Part shown: positions 16,032 to 24,159 of the stretch, in pieces
How the letters are laid out: every line of letters begins with the position of its first letter
How positions within the stretch are numbered: position 1 is the first letter of the stretch
NCBI GenBank assembly: GCA_964607425.1
Contig: CAZSKQ010000047.1
Coordinates: 1-24,159 of the forward strand
Direction of reading: 5' to 3'
Source of the DNA: IDS-8 sp964607425
GTDB taxonomy: Bacteria; Pseudomonadota; Gammaproteobacteria; Steroidobacterales; Woeseiaceae
Length of the DNA stretch: 24,159 bases
Program-made: the position numbers and the translations under genes
The notes under the pieces: model-generated
Databases searched by the model: none
Seen by the model: only the letters and a program-made list of their open reading frames with translations
Told to the model about the DNA's origin: nothing

Positions 16032-16601
16032 TCAATCGCTCAGCCGGATCCGCAGCACGTCCATGTCCGCCTCCCGCAAGCGGCTCCTCAGCACGTTCAG
16101 CTGCTCCAGGTCCTTGATAGGACCGATGCGCACGCGGTGATACGTCTTGTCCGCGATTTGCACGCGCTGGATCTCGGATTCTATTCCCTGGAGGGCAAGC
16201 TGCGCCCGCCGGCGGTCCGCGTCCGCGTACTGCGCGAACGAACCGACCTGCAGCACGTACACCCCCGGCGTAACGACGGCGCGTTCGGTGGTGTCGGTGC
16301 TTACTTCCTTTTCCTCTTCGGGGATGATCACCTCGAAGTTCGGCAGCATATTGTAGAAGTCGAAACGCGAAGCGGGCACCTCCGCTGCCGGCGCCGCCGC
16401 GGCGGCGGGCGCCTGTTCCTCCAGCGGTGCGCTCACGCTGGCCGGCTGCTGCGCGACCGGCTGCGGTTCGAATTCAGCCTTCCGGCCGTTGATGAAGATC
16501 GCGAGCGCGACGGACAGGCCAATGGCCAGCCCGAACAGCATCCAGGCCCAGCCCGGAAACTCGCTCTCGCGCCGTTTTGCCGGTCGCCGCCGTCTTGCCA
16601 T
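16032..16601 (-). CDS. SPOR-domain membrane protein (FtsN-like)
   Basis: A 189-residue bitopic protein: basic cytoplasmic N-terminus (MARRRRPAKRR), one membrane helix (about 17-38), a Pro/Ala/Gln-rich periplasmic linker, the conserved segment FYNMLPNFEVIIPEEE, and a C-terminal SPOR domain (about 110-187, YVLQVGSFAQYADADRRRAQ). SPOR domains bind denuded septal glycan, so a division-site role like FtsN is likely. SPOR genes of this type commonly follow argS. The ATG directly abuts the argS TAG with no bases between, so translational coupling is expected. It is shorter than E. coli FtsN (about 319 residues), so I do not assign ftsN. Confidence 0.88.
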   Translation of the reverse strand: MARRRRPAKRRESEFPGWAWMLFGLAIGLSVALAIFINGRKAEFEPQPVAQQPASVSAPLEEQAPAAAAAPAAEVPASRFDFYNMLPNFEVIIPEEEKEVSTDTTERAVVTPGVYVLQVGSFAQYADADRRRAQLALQGIESEIQRVQIADKTYHRVRIGPIKDLEQLNVLRSRLREADMDVLRIRLSD

Positions 16602-18350
16602 CTACATCGATTGCGGCGCCGAAACGCCGAGAATCCCGAGTCCGCTCGCGATTACCTGGCGCGCCGCGGAGATCAAGGCCAGCCTCGCGTTGCGCAACGC
16701 GGCATCGCCGACAATGAAGGTGTGCGCGTTGTAGTAGGTATGAAAATCGTTCGCGAGATCACGCAGGTAATGTACCAGAGTGTGCGGGGCGCGATTCGCG
16801 GCCGCGAGCTCCAGGATCTCCGGGTAGCGGCTGACGGTACGCATCAGCGATTCTTCGTGCGCTGCAACGAGGAGCGGCAGGTTCTCGATGCCGGCCGCGC
16901 GGTCGAATTCCAGTTCGCGCTCGGCGAGCTGCCGGAAAACGCTCGCGACCCGCGCGTGCGCGTACTGGATGTAATAGACCGGGTTCTCGTTCGAGTGGCT
17001 TTTCGCCAGCTCCAGGTCGAAATCGAGGTGCTGGTCATTGGAGCGCATGACGTAGAAAAAGCGCGCTGCGTCGTTGCCGACTTCCTCGCGCAGCTGGCGC
17101 AGCGTGACGAACTCGCCGGAACGTGTCGACATCGACAGCTTCTCGCCGCCGCGGTAGAGCGTGACGAACTGCACCAGCCGTACCTCCAGGCAGTCGCTGG
17201 CATAGCCCATGCCTTCGAGCCCCGCGCCCACCCGGGCCACGTAACCGTGGTGATCCGCGCCGAGCACGTCCAGCAGGTGATCGAAACCGCGCCGGCGCTT
17301 GTCGTAGTGGTACGCGATGTCCGAGGCGAAGTAGGTGGTCTTGCCGTTCTCGCGCACGACGACCCGGTCTTTCTCATCCCCGTAGTCGGTGGCGCGAAAC
17401 CAGGTAGCGCCGTCCTTCCGGTACAGCATGCGGCGTTTGTCGAGCTCCGCCAGCGCCGCCTCGATTGCGCCTTCGGCGAGGCTTTGTTCGGAATACCAGC
17501 GGTCGTAGGTCACGCCGAACTCCGCGAGGTCGTCGCGAATGTCGCCGAGGATCGATTCCAGCGCCTGCTGGCGCACGCTGTTGAAGGCCGCCGCGCCCAG
17601 GTGCCGTTCGGCCGCCTCGATGAGGGCGCCGATGTACGCTTCCTTGTCGCCTTCGGGTTCGTCCGGCGGCAGTTCCCGCTGCAAGGCCGCGGCGTCGACC
17701 TCCGGCACTCCGGAGGTATCGATGCTCGCGGCGATGTCGCGGATGTAGTCGCCGCGGTAGCCGGCCGCCGGGAAGGCGATCGCCTGTCCCCGTGCCTCCA
17801 GCAAACGCAGCCAGATACTGACGCCCAGGATATCCATCTGCCGGCCGGCGTCGTTGACGTAGTATTCGCGCTGCACGGGGTAGCCCGCGGCTTCCAGCAG
17901 GTTGGCGACGCTCGCGCCGTATGCGGCACCGCGGCCATGCCCGACGTGCAGCGGGCCGGTCGGGTTGGCCGACACGAACTCGACCAGGATGCGCGGTTCG
18001 GTGCGCGCCGGCTGCCGGCCGTAATCGGCGCCGGCGTGCAGTACCTCGGCAATCTCGCGATGCCATGCTTTCGGCCCGAGGCGAAAGTTGATGAAGCCGG
18101 GACCTGCAATCTCCACGCCGGCGATCAAATCGCTTTCCGGCATCTGCGCCGCAATCGCGCCGGCCAGCTCGCGCGGCTTGCGCCCCACGGTGCCGGCGAG
18201 GCGCATCGCCACGTTAGTCGTGAAATCGCCGTGGCGCGGATCGCGCGTGCGTTCGACGGTCGCGCCGACCGACTGTATCCCGGCGTTGTCCTTCAGTTCC
18301 GGTACGCGCAGGATCGCCTGGCGGACGAGTTGTTCGACGCTTTCTTTCAC
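16602..18350 (-). CDS. argS: Arginyl-tRNA synthetase
   Basis: Charges tRNA-Arg with arginine; class I synthetase. The 582 residues (family about 577) show an N-terminal tRNA-contact domain starting VKESVEQLVRQAIL, the HIGH-type motif in VSANPTGPLHVGHGRG, a degenerate KMSK region (LSMSTRSGEFVTL) as usual for ArgS, YIQYAHARVASVFRQ, and a C-terminal anticodon-binding DALR domain. I chose the GTG at 18350 because it puts the conserved KESVEQL at the very start. An upstream TTG at 18392 would add 14 unconserved residues. It lies 108 bp downstream of priA on the same strand and leads directly into the SPOR gene. Confidence 0.96.
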   Translation of the reverse strand: MKESVEQLVRQAILRVPELKDNAGIQSVGATVERTRDPRHGDFTTNVAMRLAGTVGRKPRELAGAIAAQMPESDLIAGVEIAGPGFINFRLGPKAWHREIAEVLHAGADYGRQPARTEPRILVEFVSANPTGPLHVGHGRGAAYGASVANLLEAAGYPVQREYYVNDAGRQMDILGVSIWLRLLEARGQAIAFPAAGYRGDYIRDIAASIDTSGVPEVDAAALQRELPPDEPEGDKEAYIGALIEAAERHLGAAAFNSVRQQALESILGDIRDDLAEFGVTYDRWYSEQSLAEGAIEAALAELDKRRMLYRKDGATWFRATDYGDEKDRVVVRENGKTTYFASDIAYHYDKRRRGFDHLLDVLGADHHGYVARVGAGLEGMGYASDCLEVRLVQFVTLYRGGEKLSMSTRSGEFVTLRQLREEVGNDAARFFYVMRSNDQHLDFDLELAKSHSNENPVYYIQYAHARVASVFRQLAERELEFDRAAGIENLPLLVAAHEESLMRTVSRYPEILELAAANRAPHTLVHYLRDLANDFHTYYNAHTFIVGDAALRNARLALISAARQVIASGLGILGVSAPQSM

Positions 18351-18458
18351 GAAGTGCTGGTTTCCCGTTGGCCGCTGCTGAAGAGTGCGCAATTCTAACG
18401 CGCATTATTCGACAACGGCACGGCGGTCGCGACAAGAACGCCCGCCATGGCGGCTTTA

Positions 18459-20687
18459 TCAGAAAAGGTCGATGGGGTCCACGTCGATGGACCAGCGCAC
18501 GCGCCGCCCCGCCGGATCCGCTTCCAGTGCCGGGCGCAGGGCGGCGAGCAGCTCGTGCAGCCTGGGTCGGTTGGCACTCTGGATGAGAAGCTGGGCACGG
18601 TAGCGGCCCGCCTTGCGTTCCATCTGGGCGCTGACCGGACCGAGCAGGCGGACTTCGTCCCCGGCGATGGGGCGCGCCAGCCGGACGGCGCTATCGAGAA
18701 AGCGGTGCGCGTCCGGCCTTTTCGGGGCGGCGGCGCGCAGCAACGCGAGGCGCGAGAAGGGCGGCCAGCCCGCGAGTCGGCGTTCTTCCAGCGCCTGCAT
18801 GGCGACACGCGCATAACCGCCGCTGCGGAGAGCCGTCCAGAACGGGTGCGCGGGAAACGCCGTCTGGATCAGAACTTCGCCCTGGCGGCGCTCGCGGCCC
18901 GCGCGCCCCGCGACCTGCACGAGCGCCTGCGCCAGCCTTTCCGTGCCGCGGAAGTCGGTGCTGAACAGCCCCTGGTCGGCATCGACAACGGCGACCAGCG
19001 TGAGGTTGGGGAAATGGTGGCCCTTCGACAGCATCTGCGTGCCGACGAGGATGGCGGTTTCACCGGACGCCGCCATCGCGAGCGCGCGGGTCATGGCACC
19101 CTTCCTGCGCGTGCTGTCACTGTCGATCCGCGCGACCTGGTCCGTACCGAAGCGTGCCTGCAACGCTGCCTCCAGGCGCTGTGTTCCTTGTCCCAGCGGC
19201 CGGCATTCGCCGCCGCACTCGGGGCAAAGGCGATCTAGCGGGCGCAGCGCCCCGCAGTGGTGGCAGAGAAGGCGGCCGGCGGCGGCATGCACCGTCATCC
19301 TGGCGTCGCAGCGCCGGCACTCGGCGACCGTGCCGCACTGCTGGCAGATCAGGGTGGGCGCAAAGCCGCGGCGGTTCAAAAATACCAGCACCTGGCCGCC
19401 GCCGCTGCGATGCCGTTCGATGGCCGCGAGCAGGGGCGCGCTCAAGCCCTCTTCGGCCGGATGCTGCCGCAGGTCGACGAGCCTGAGGTGCGGCTCGGTC
19501 GCGTTGCCGGCCCGCACCGGCAGGACGAGCCGCCGGTAGCTGCCGTCGAGCGCGCGCTGCAGCGATTCGAGCGAGGGCGTTGCGGAGCCGAGCACGACCG
19601 GGATGTCCAGCTGCTTGGCACGGGCGACGGCGAGGTCGCGGGCGGAGTATCGCAGGCCCTCCTGCTGCTTGAGGGAACTGTCGTGCTCTTCGTCGACGAT
19701 GATGAGTCCCGCATCCTTGAGCGGCGCGAACACGGCCGAGCGCGTGCCGAGGAGCAAGCGCGCGCTACCGTCCCGCGCCGCCCGCCACCCCGCGAGCCGC
19801 TCGACGTCGCCGAGAGAGGAGTGCAGCACGACGGGCGCGATCGCCAGTCGCTGCTCCAGCCGTGCGAGGAGCTGCGGGGTGAGGCCGATCTCGGGCACCA
19901 GCACGAGCACCTGTTTGCCCGCCGCCAGCACGTCCTGGATGAGCCGCAGGTAGACCTCCGTCTTGCCGCTGCCGGTGACCCCGTCGAGCAGCGTGACCTC
20001 GAACCCGCCTCTGCCCTGCATGGCCCGGAGTACCGCCGCCTGGTCGGCGTTCAGCCGCGGGGCTGCCGCGGGCGCTCCCTCGCGTGGCCCGCCGGCCAGC
20101 TCGCTGTCCGGCCGCTCGACGATCCTGATCCAGCCTTTCTCCAGCAGTGCCTTGCGCGCCCGCGTCCAGCCGGGCAGTGCATCGTCCAGCGCCGCGAAGC
20201 CGGCGCGCCCGTCGCGCCGCCGAAGCAGCGCCATCAGCGCCGCCTGCCGGGGCGCCCTCCGCCCGAGCGCATCCAGGTCAGCCGCGGCACCCGCGGCGGT
20301 GGCGACGACTTCGCGGACTGTCCCATAGAGCGGCCTTGCCTGCCGCAGGGCCGCCGGCAGTGCCGCCGCGACCACCTCGCCGATCGGGTGATGATAATAG
20401 TCGCTGGTAAACCGGATGAGCCTGAGATCCGCTTCGCCGAGCAGTGGCTCTTCGTCGAGAACCCGCAGGGCGCGCTTCAGCCGGGTTTTCGGCAGCTCGC
20501 TGCCCTGGCCGATCTCCAGGACGAGCGCGCTCACCTGCCGTCGACCGAAGGGCACGAGCACCCGGCATCCTGGGGCCGGCAGCCCACCGTCCGGCGGCAG
20601 GTAATCGAACAGTCGCGACAGCGGCGCGTTGACCGCGACCCTCAATACGGGCCCGGAGGCCGCGGAATGACGGGAACCATCGTTCAT
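18459..20687 (-). CDS. priA: Primosomal replication-restart helicase PriA
   Basis: Restarts stalled replication forks by recognising D-loops and loading DnaB; a 3'-5' superfamily 2 helicase. The 742-residue product (E. coli 732) has the N-terminal DNA-binding domain (RVAVNAPLSRLFDYLPPDGG), Walker A GVTGSGKTEVYLRLI, the DEEHDSSLKQ Walker B box, and eight cysteines in CQQC, CRRC, CHHC and CPEC pairs that bind two zinc ions. GTQMLSKGHHFPNLTLVAVV and QVAGRAGRERR complete the helicase motifs. The ATG at 20687 is preferred; an ORF extension upstream is only translated REP sequence. The start has no good ribosome-binding site, and the upstream region is the repeat array with the assembly gap, so its promoter is not identified. 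Confidence 0.96.
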   Translation of the reverse strand: MNDGSRHSAASGPVLRVAVNAPLSRLFDYLPPDGGLPAPGCRVLVPFGRRQVSALVLEIGQGSELPKTRLKRALRVLDEEPLLGEADLRLIRFTSDYYHHPIGEVVAAALPAALRQARPLYGTVREVVATAAGAAADLDALGRRAPRQAALMALLRRRDGRAGFAALDDALPGWTRARKALLEKGWIRIVERPDSELAGGPREGAPAAAPRLNADQAAVLRAMQGRGGFEVTLLDGVTGSGKTEVYLRLIQDVLAAGKQVLVLVPEIGLTPQLLARLEQRLAIAPVVLHSSLGDVERLAGWRAARDGSARLLLGTRSAVFAPLKDAGLIIVDEEHDSSLKQQEGLRYSARDLAVARAKQLDIPVVLGSATPSLESLQRALDGSYRRLVLPVRAGNATEPHLRLVDLRQHPAEEGLSAPLLAAIERHRSGGGQVLVFLNRRGFAPTLICQQCGTVAECRRCDARMTVHAAAGRLLCHHCGALRPLDRLCPECGGECRPLGQGTQRLEAALQARFGTDQVARIDSDSTRRKGAMTRALAMAASGETAILVGTQMLSKGHHFPNLTLVAVVDADQGLFSTDFRGTERLAQALVQVAGRAGRERRQGEVLIQTAFPAHPFWTALRSGGYARVAMQALEERRLAGWPPFSRLALLRAAAPKRPDAHRFLDSAVRLARPIAGDEVRLLGPVSAQMERKAGRYRAQLLIQSANRPRLHELLAALRPALEADPAGRRVRWSIDVDPIDLF

Positions 20688-20705
20688 GACCGACCCAACG
20701 GACCT

Positions 20706-20986
20706 GTAGGAGCCCGCCATGCGGGCGACCAATGTCGACCCTTCCATTCGACCGCGCGGTCGCCCGCATGGCGGGCTCCTGCATCGACTCCCGTGCGGTC
20801 GCCCGCATGGCGGGCTCCTGCATCGACTCCCGTGCGGTCGCCCGCATGGNNNNNNNNNNNNNNNNNNNNNNNNNNNNNNNNNNNNNNNNNNNNNNNNNNN
20901 NNNNNNNNNNNNNNNNNNNNNNNNNNNNNNNNNNNNNNNNNNNNNNNNNCGGGCTCCTACAGTGCGGGCGCCCGCACGGGGGGCTC

Positions 20987-20992
<6 letters not shown>
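20706..20992. repeat. REP-like tandem array between priA and pntB
   Basis: One unit on the plus strand (GTAGGAGCCCGCCATGCGGG, from 20706 to about 20730) is followed by inverted units in a direct tandem of 39-bp period: 20756-20794 and 20795-20833, identical, then 20834-20849 cut by the N run. After the gap come the end of a unit (20950-20960) and a variant unit (20963-20992). The heads are GTAG or GCAG, and the stem is GCCCGC/GCGGGC. The array fills the whole gene-free stretch from 20688 to 20986 and overlaps the last codons of pntB. True copy number is unknown because of the gap. Confidence 0.85.
20850..20949. other. Assembly gap (100 N)
   Basis: Exactly 100 N characters interrupt the REP tandem array. 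A round 100 is the usual placeholder for a gap of unknown size, so the real distance, and possibly the adjacency, of priA and pntB is not known. Any frame read across it is meaningless. Confidence 0.98.
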
Positions 20993-22365
<1,373 letters not shown>

Positions 22366-22366
<1 letters not shown>

Positions 22367-22656
22367 CAGCGCGTCTCCTTGCTGCTCTTGAACATCTCCA
22401 GCATGCGCTCGGTGACGACGTAGCCGCCCACGGCGTTACCGGCGGCCAGGACGACGCCGATGAAGCCGATGATGGTTTCGAGCGTCGTATCGGCGTGGCC
22501 GAGCGCGACCATGGCGCCGACGAGCACGATGCCGTGCACGAAGTTGGAGCCCGACATCAGCGGCGTGTGCAGGATGACCGGCACACGGCCGATGACCTCG
22601 TGCCCGACGAACGCGGCCAGCATGAAAATATAAAGTGCAATGAAACCGTCAATCAT
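22366..22656 (-). CDS. pntAB: NAD(P) transhydrogenase alpha-2 subunit (membrane part)
   Basis: A 96-residue membrane protein with about three helices (about 5-18, 38-55, 60-80), matching the C-terminal membrane part of E. coli PntA that is a separate polypeptide in split-alpha transhydrogenases such as that of Rhodospirillum rubrum. The sequence IGRVPVILHTPLMSGSNFVH is the conserved family core. The ATG overlaps the pntAA stop (ATGA), and its TGA overlaps the pntB start by one base, so all three subunits are tightly coupled. Confidence 0.95.
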
Positions 22657-23786
22657 CGGGCCAGCTCCCCTTCGAGTGCAGTGCGCGTGGCTTCGTGCCG
22701 GATCTCGCCGTCACGGGTCAGCACGGAGGCAGCGAACACTTCGTCTTCCCAGTCGATCGCGAGCTCTCCGTCCTTTATCGCGGGGCTGATGAAATTGAAG
22801 AGATTGCGTGCGTACATCTCGCTGGTGTGCCGGCCGAGAGCCGCGGGCAGGTTCACCGGGCCGACGATCTTCACCTTGTTTTCGATCACCGTTTCGCCGG
22901 CACGCGTCAACTCGCAGTTGCCGCCGGTCTCGGCGGCAAGGTCGACGATCACCGCGCCCGGTTTCATCGCGGCCACGGCGGCCGCGGAAATGATTTTGGG
23001 TGCGGCCCGGCCCGGAATGGCCGCCGTGCTGATCACGACATCCGACACCGCGATCTCCTTGTCGAGCGCTTCCTGCTGCTGGCGCTTCTCGTCGTCGGTC
23101 AGCTCGCGCGCGTAGCCGCCCGTCCCTTCCGCGCTGACCCCGGTCTCGACGAACTTCGCGCCCAGCGACTGCACCTGTTCGCGCGTCGCGCTGCGCACGT
23201 CGTAGCCTTTCACCACCGCCCCCAGGCGTTTCGCGGTGGCGATCGCCTGCAGGCCCGCCACGCCGGCGCCGATCACCAGCACCTGCGCCGGCCGGATGGT
23301 GCCCGCGGCGGTCGTGAGCATCGGGAAGAACTTGTCGAGCGTGCGCGCGGCGATGAGCGCGGCTTCGTAGCCGGCGGCCGCGGCCTGCGACGACAGGACG
23401 TCCATGCTCTGTGCGCGCGAAATCCGCGGAATGAGCTCCATGGCGAACCCGGTAAGGTTGTGCGCCTTCAGCGCCTGCACCAGCTCCCGGTTGAGGTGTC
23501 CGTACATGAGGCCGGCGACGACCGACCCCGGGGCAAGCCTGGCGACGGCCGCGGCGGGCGCCGGCTGTACGGTGAGGAGGAGGCCGCAGGCGGACAGGAC
23601 GCCCTCGGCGTCGGTCATCCCGACCCCGGTATAGTCGCTGTCCAGCAACTGGGAAGCCTCCCCGGCTCCCCGTTCCATGACCACCGAAACGCCGGTTTTC
23701 TGCAGCTTGGCCGTGATTTCGGGCGTAAGGGCGACCCGCGTCTCGCCTGCCATCGTTTCTTTCAGCACGCCAACCGTCAGCGGCAT
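22653..23786 (-). CDS. pntAA: NAD(P) transhydrogenase alpha-1 subunit (NAD-binding)
   Basis: Soluble NAD(H)-binding domain I of the transhydrogenase, related to alanine dehydrogenase. The 377 residues start MPLTVGVLKETMAGETRVAL, and include the RAQSMD motif (124-129), the NAD Rossmann motif VLVIGAGVAGLQAIATAKRL with GAGVAG (174-179), and YDVRSATREQVQSLGA. The ATG at 23786 is set by a strong GGAGAA ribosome-binding site; an in-frame extension further upstream (to 23918) has no family similarity. It is first in pntAA-pntAB-pntB. Alanine dehydrogenase was considered, but the following pntAB and pntB settle the assignment. Confidence 0.96.
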   Translation of the reverse strand: MPLTVGVLKETMAGETRVALTPEITAKLQKTGVSVVMERGAGEASQLLDSDYTGVGMTDAEGVLSACGLLLTVQPAPAAAVARLAPGSVVAGLMYGHLNRELVQALKAHNLTGFAMELIPRISRAQSMDVLSSQAAAAGYEAALIAARTLDKFFPMLTTAAGTIRPAQVLVIGAGVAGLQAIATAKRLGAVVKGYDVRSATREQVQSLGAKFVETGVSAEGTGGYARELTDDEKRQQQEALDKEIAVSDVVISTAAIPGRAAPKIISAAAVAAMKPGAVIVDLAAETGGNCELTRAGETVIENKVKIVGPVNLPAALGRHTSEMYARNLFNFISPAIKDGELAIDWEDEVFAASVLTRDGEIRHEATRTALEGELAR

Positions 23787-23790
23787 GTTC

Positions 23791-23796
23791 TTCTCC
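23791..23796 (-). promoter_or_regulatory. Ribosome-binding site of pntAA
   Basis: GGAGAA on the minus strand, four bases before the ATG at 23786. It fixes the start against a longer in-frame extension. Further upstream an imperfect inverted repeat (23825-23854, ATCGGGTTTTCGC against GCGAAACACCCCGAT) could form a leader hairpin. No convincing sigma-70 promoter is visible in the divergent gap 23797-24044. Confidence 0.7.
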
Positions 23797-24044
23797 GGTT
23801 TGTAGGGCGCCCGTTGAGGGCCGGATCGGGTTTTCGCTGGCGAAACACCCCGATACGACCCTGCGCGCGGCGGGCCGGGGCGCTCGGCTGTCCGTTGCGA
23901 GTGTCGCGCCCGGGTCACACAAAGCGCGAATAATGAGCATAGCGGCGCGCGAGCGCAAGCAGCCGGGCAGGCGGTGGAGGGGATGCGTGTTGCATTCTGC
24001 CCGTTATTCTCTGCAAACTAGGAGCTGCGACAACGGACAGGCGT

Positions 24045-24159
24045 ATGCGATTCGGCACGGCTGCAGACATTTCGCAACAGGTATTGAGAACAGACGTGGC
24101 GGGAATGCCGCTCGAATGGATCGATTACCGGGAGGCGGTCAGGCTCTATCACATGGAGC
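24045..24159 (+). CDS. Partial gene, probable HNH endonuclease-like protein
   Basis: Only the first 38 codons are in the window. They begin MRFGTAADISQQVLRTDVAG and continue with MPLEWIDYREAVRLYHME. The pattern of a 'learned' residue block followed by W-[IV]-x-x-x-x-A-[VI]-R-L resembles the N-terminus of a family of proteobacterial HNH endonucleases, where it precedes the HNH domain; the domain itself lies outside. A GGACAGG stretch before the ATG may be the ribosome-binding site. It is divergent from pntAA. The assignment rests on a short match recalled from memory and is tentative. Confidence 0.5.
   Translation, partial: MRFGTAADISQQVLRTDVAGMPLEWIDYREAVRLYHME

Noticed and set aside
15798..18398. 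866-codon plus-strand open frame over the CapA-like, SPOR and argS genes
   Set aside because: It spans three well-supported genes on the other strand and has no family similarity. Long shadow frames are expected at this GC content.
20756..20849. CRISPR array
   Set aside because: The 39-bp units are directly adjacent and identical with no variable spacers, and no cas genes are present.
23825..23854. Riboswitch or attenuator upstream of pntAA
   Set aside because: There is only one imperfect hairpin, with no known riboswitch core, no leader peptide and no T-run.
22653..23918. Longer PntAA starting at 23918
   Set aside because: The extra 44 residues are Arg/Pro-rich with no family similarity, and a strong ribosome-binding site precedes the ATG at 23786.

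Overview
The window looks like a high-GC chromosomal segment of a gammaproteobacterium. The evidence is the gene order: a LysM lipoprotein-dprA-smg-topA-tsaC-hemF block, a divergent def-fmt-rsmB-DUF4390-ntrY-ntrX block, argS followed by a SPOR-domain protein, priA, and a three-gene pnt operon. This order resembles the Chromatiales/Xanthomonadales part of the class; no marker here fixes the genus. Almost every gene is a conserved housekeeping gene. I see no prophage, transposase gene, CRISPR array, tRNA or rRNA.

Layout. (1) Positions 2-7046, minus strand: LysM lipoprotein, dprA, smg, topA, tsaC and hemF. They cover envelope, DNA uptake/processing, DNA topology, tRNA t6A synthesis and heme synthesis. 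dprA lacks its usual N-terminal domain, and palindromic DNA sits where that part should be. (2) 7265-14277, plus strand, divergent from block 1: def and fmt (the N-formyl-methionine cycle), rsmB (16S rRNA m5C967), a secreted DUF4390 protein, then an NtrY/NtrX-type two-component system. Genes are packed with 4-base ATGA overlaps or short gaps. (3) 14278-14794: a gene-free convergent region of about 520 bp filled with REP-like inverted pairs and a 32-bp-arm palindrome. (4) 14795-20687, minus strand: priA, argS, a SPOR protein and a CapA-like lipoprotein. (5) 20688-20986: a REP-like tandem array interrupted by a run of exactly 100 N, so the assembly is broken there. (6) 20987-23786, minus strand: pntAA-pntAB-pntB, the proton-translocating transhydrogenase in its split-alpha form. 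(7) 24045 to the end: the first 38 codons of a plus-strand gene, probably an HNH endonuclease-like protein.

No new multi-gene system is visible. The points worth a second look are the dispersed GTAGGAGC-headed palindromes (two islands whose stem sequences differ in a compensating way, one supplying the stop codon of pntB), a second and larger palindrome family at 14439-14608, the N-terminally truncated dprA, and an NtrX whose AAA+ domain has lost the sigma-54 contact loop and the Walker A lysine.
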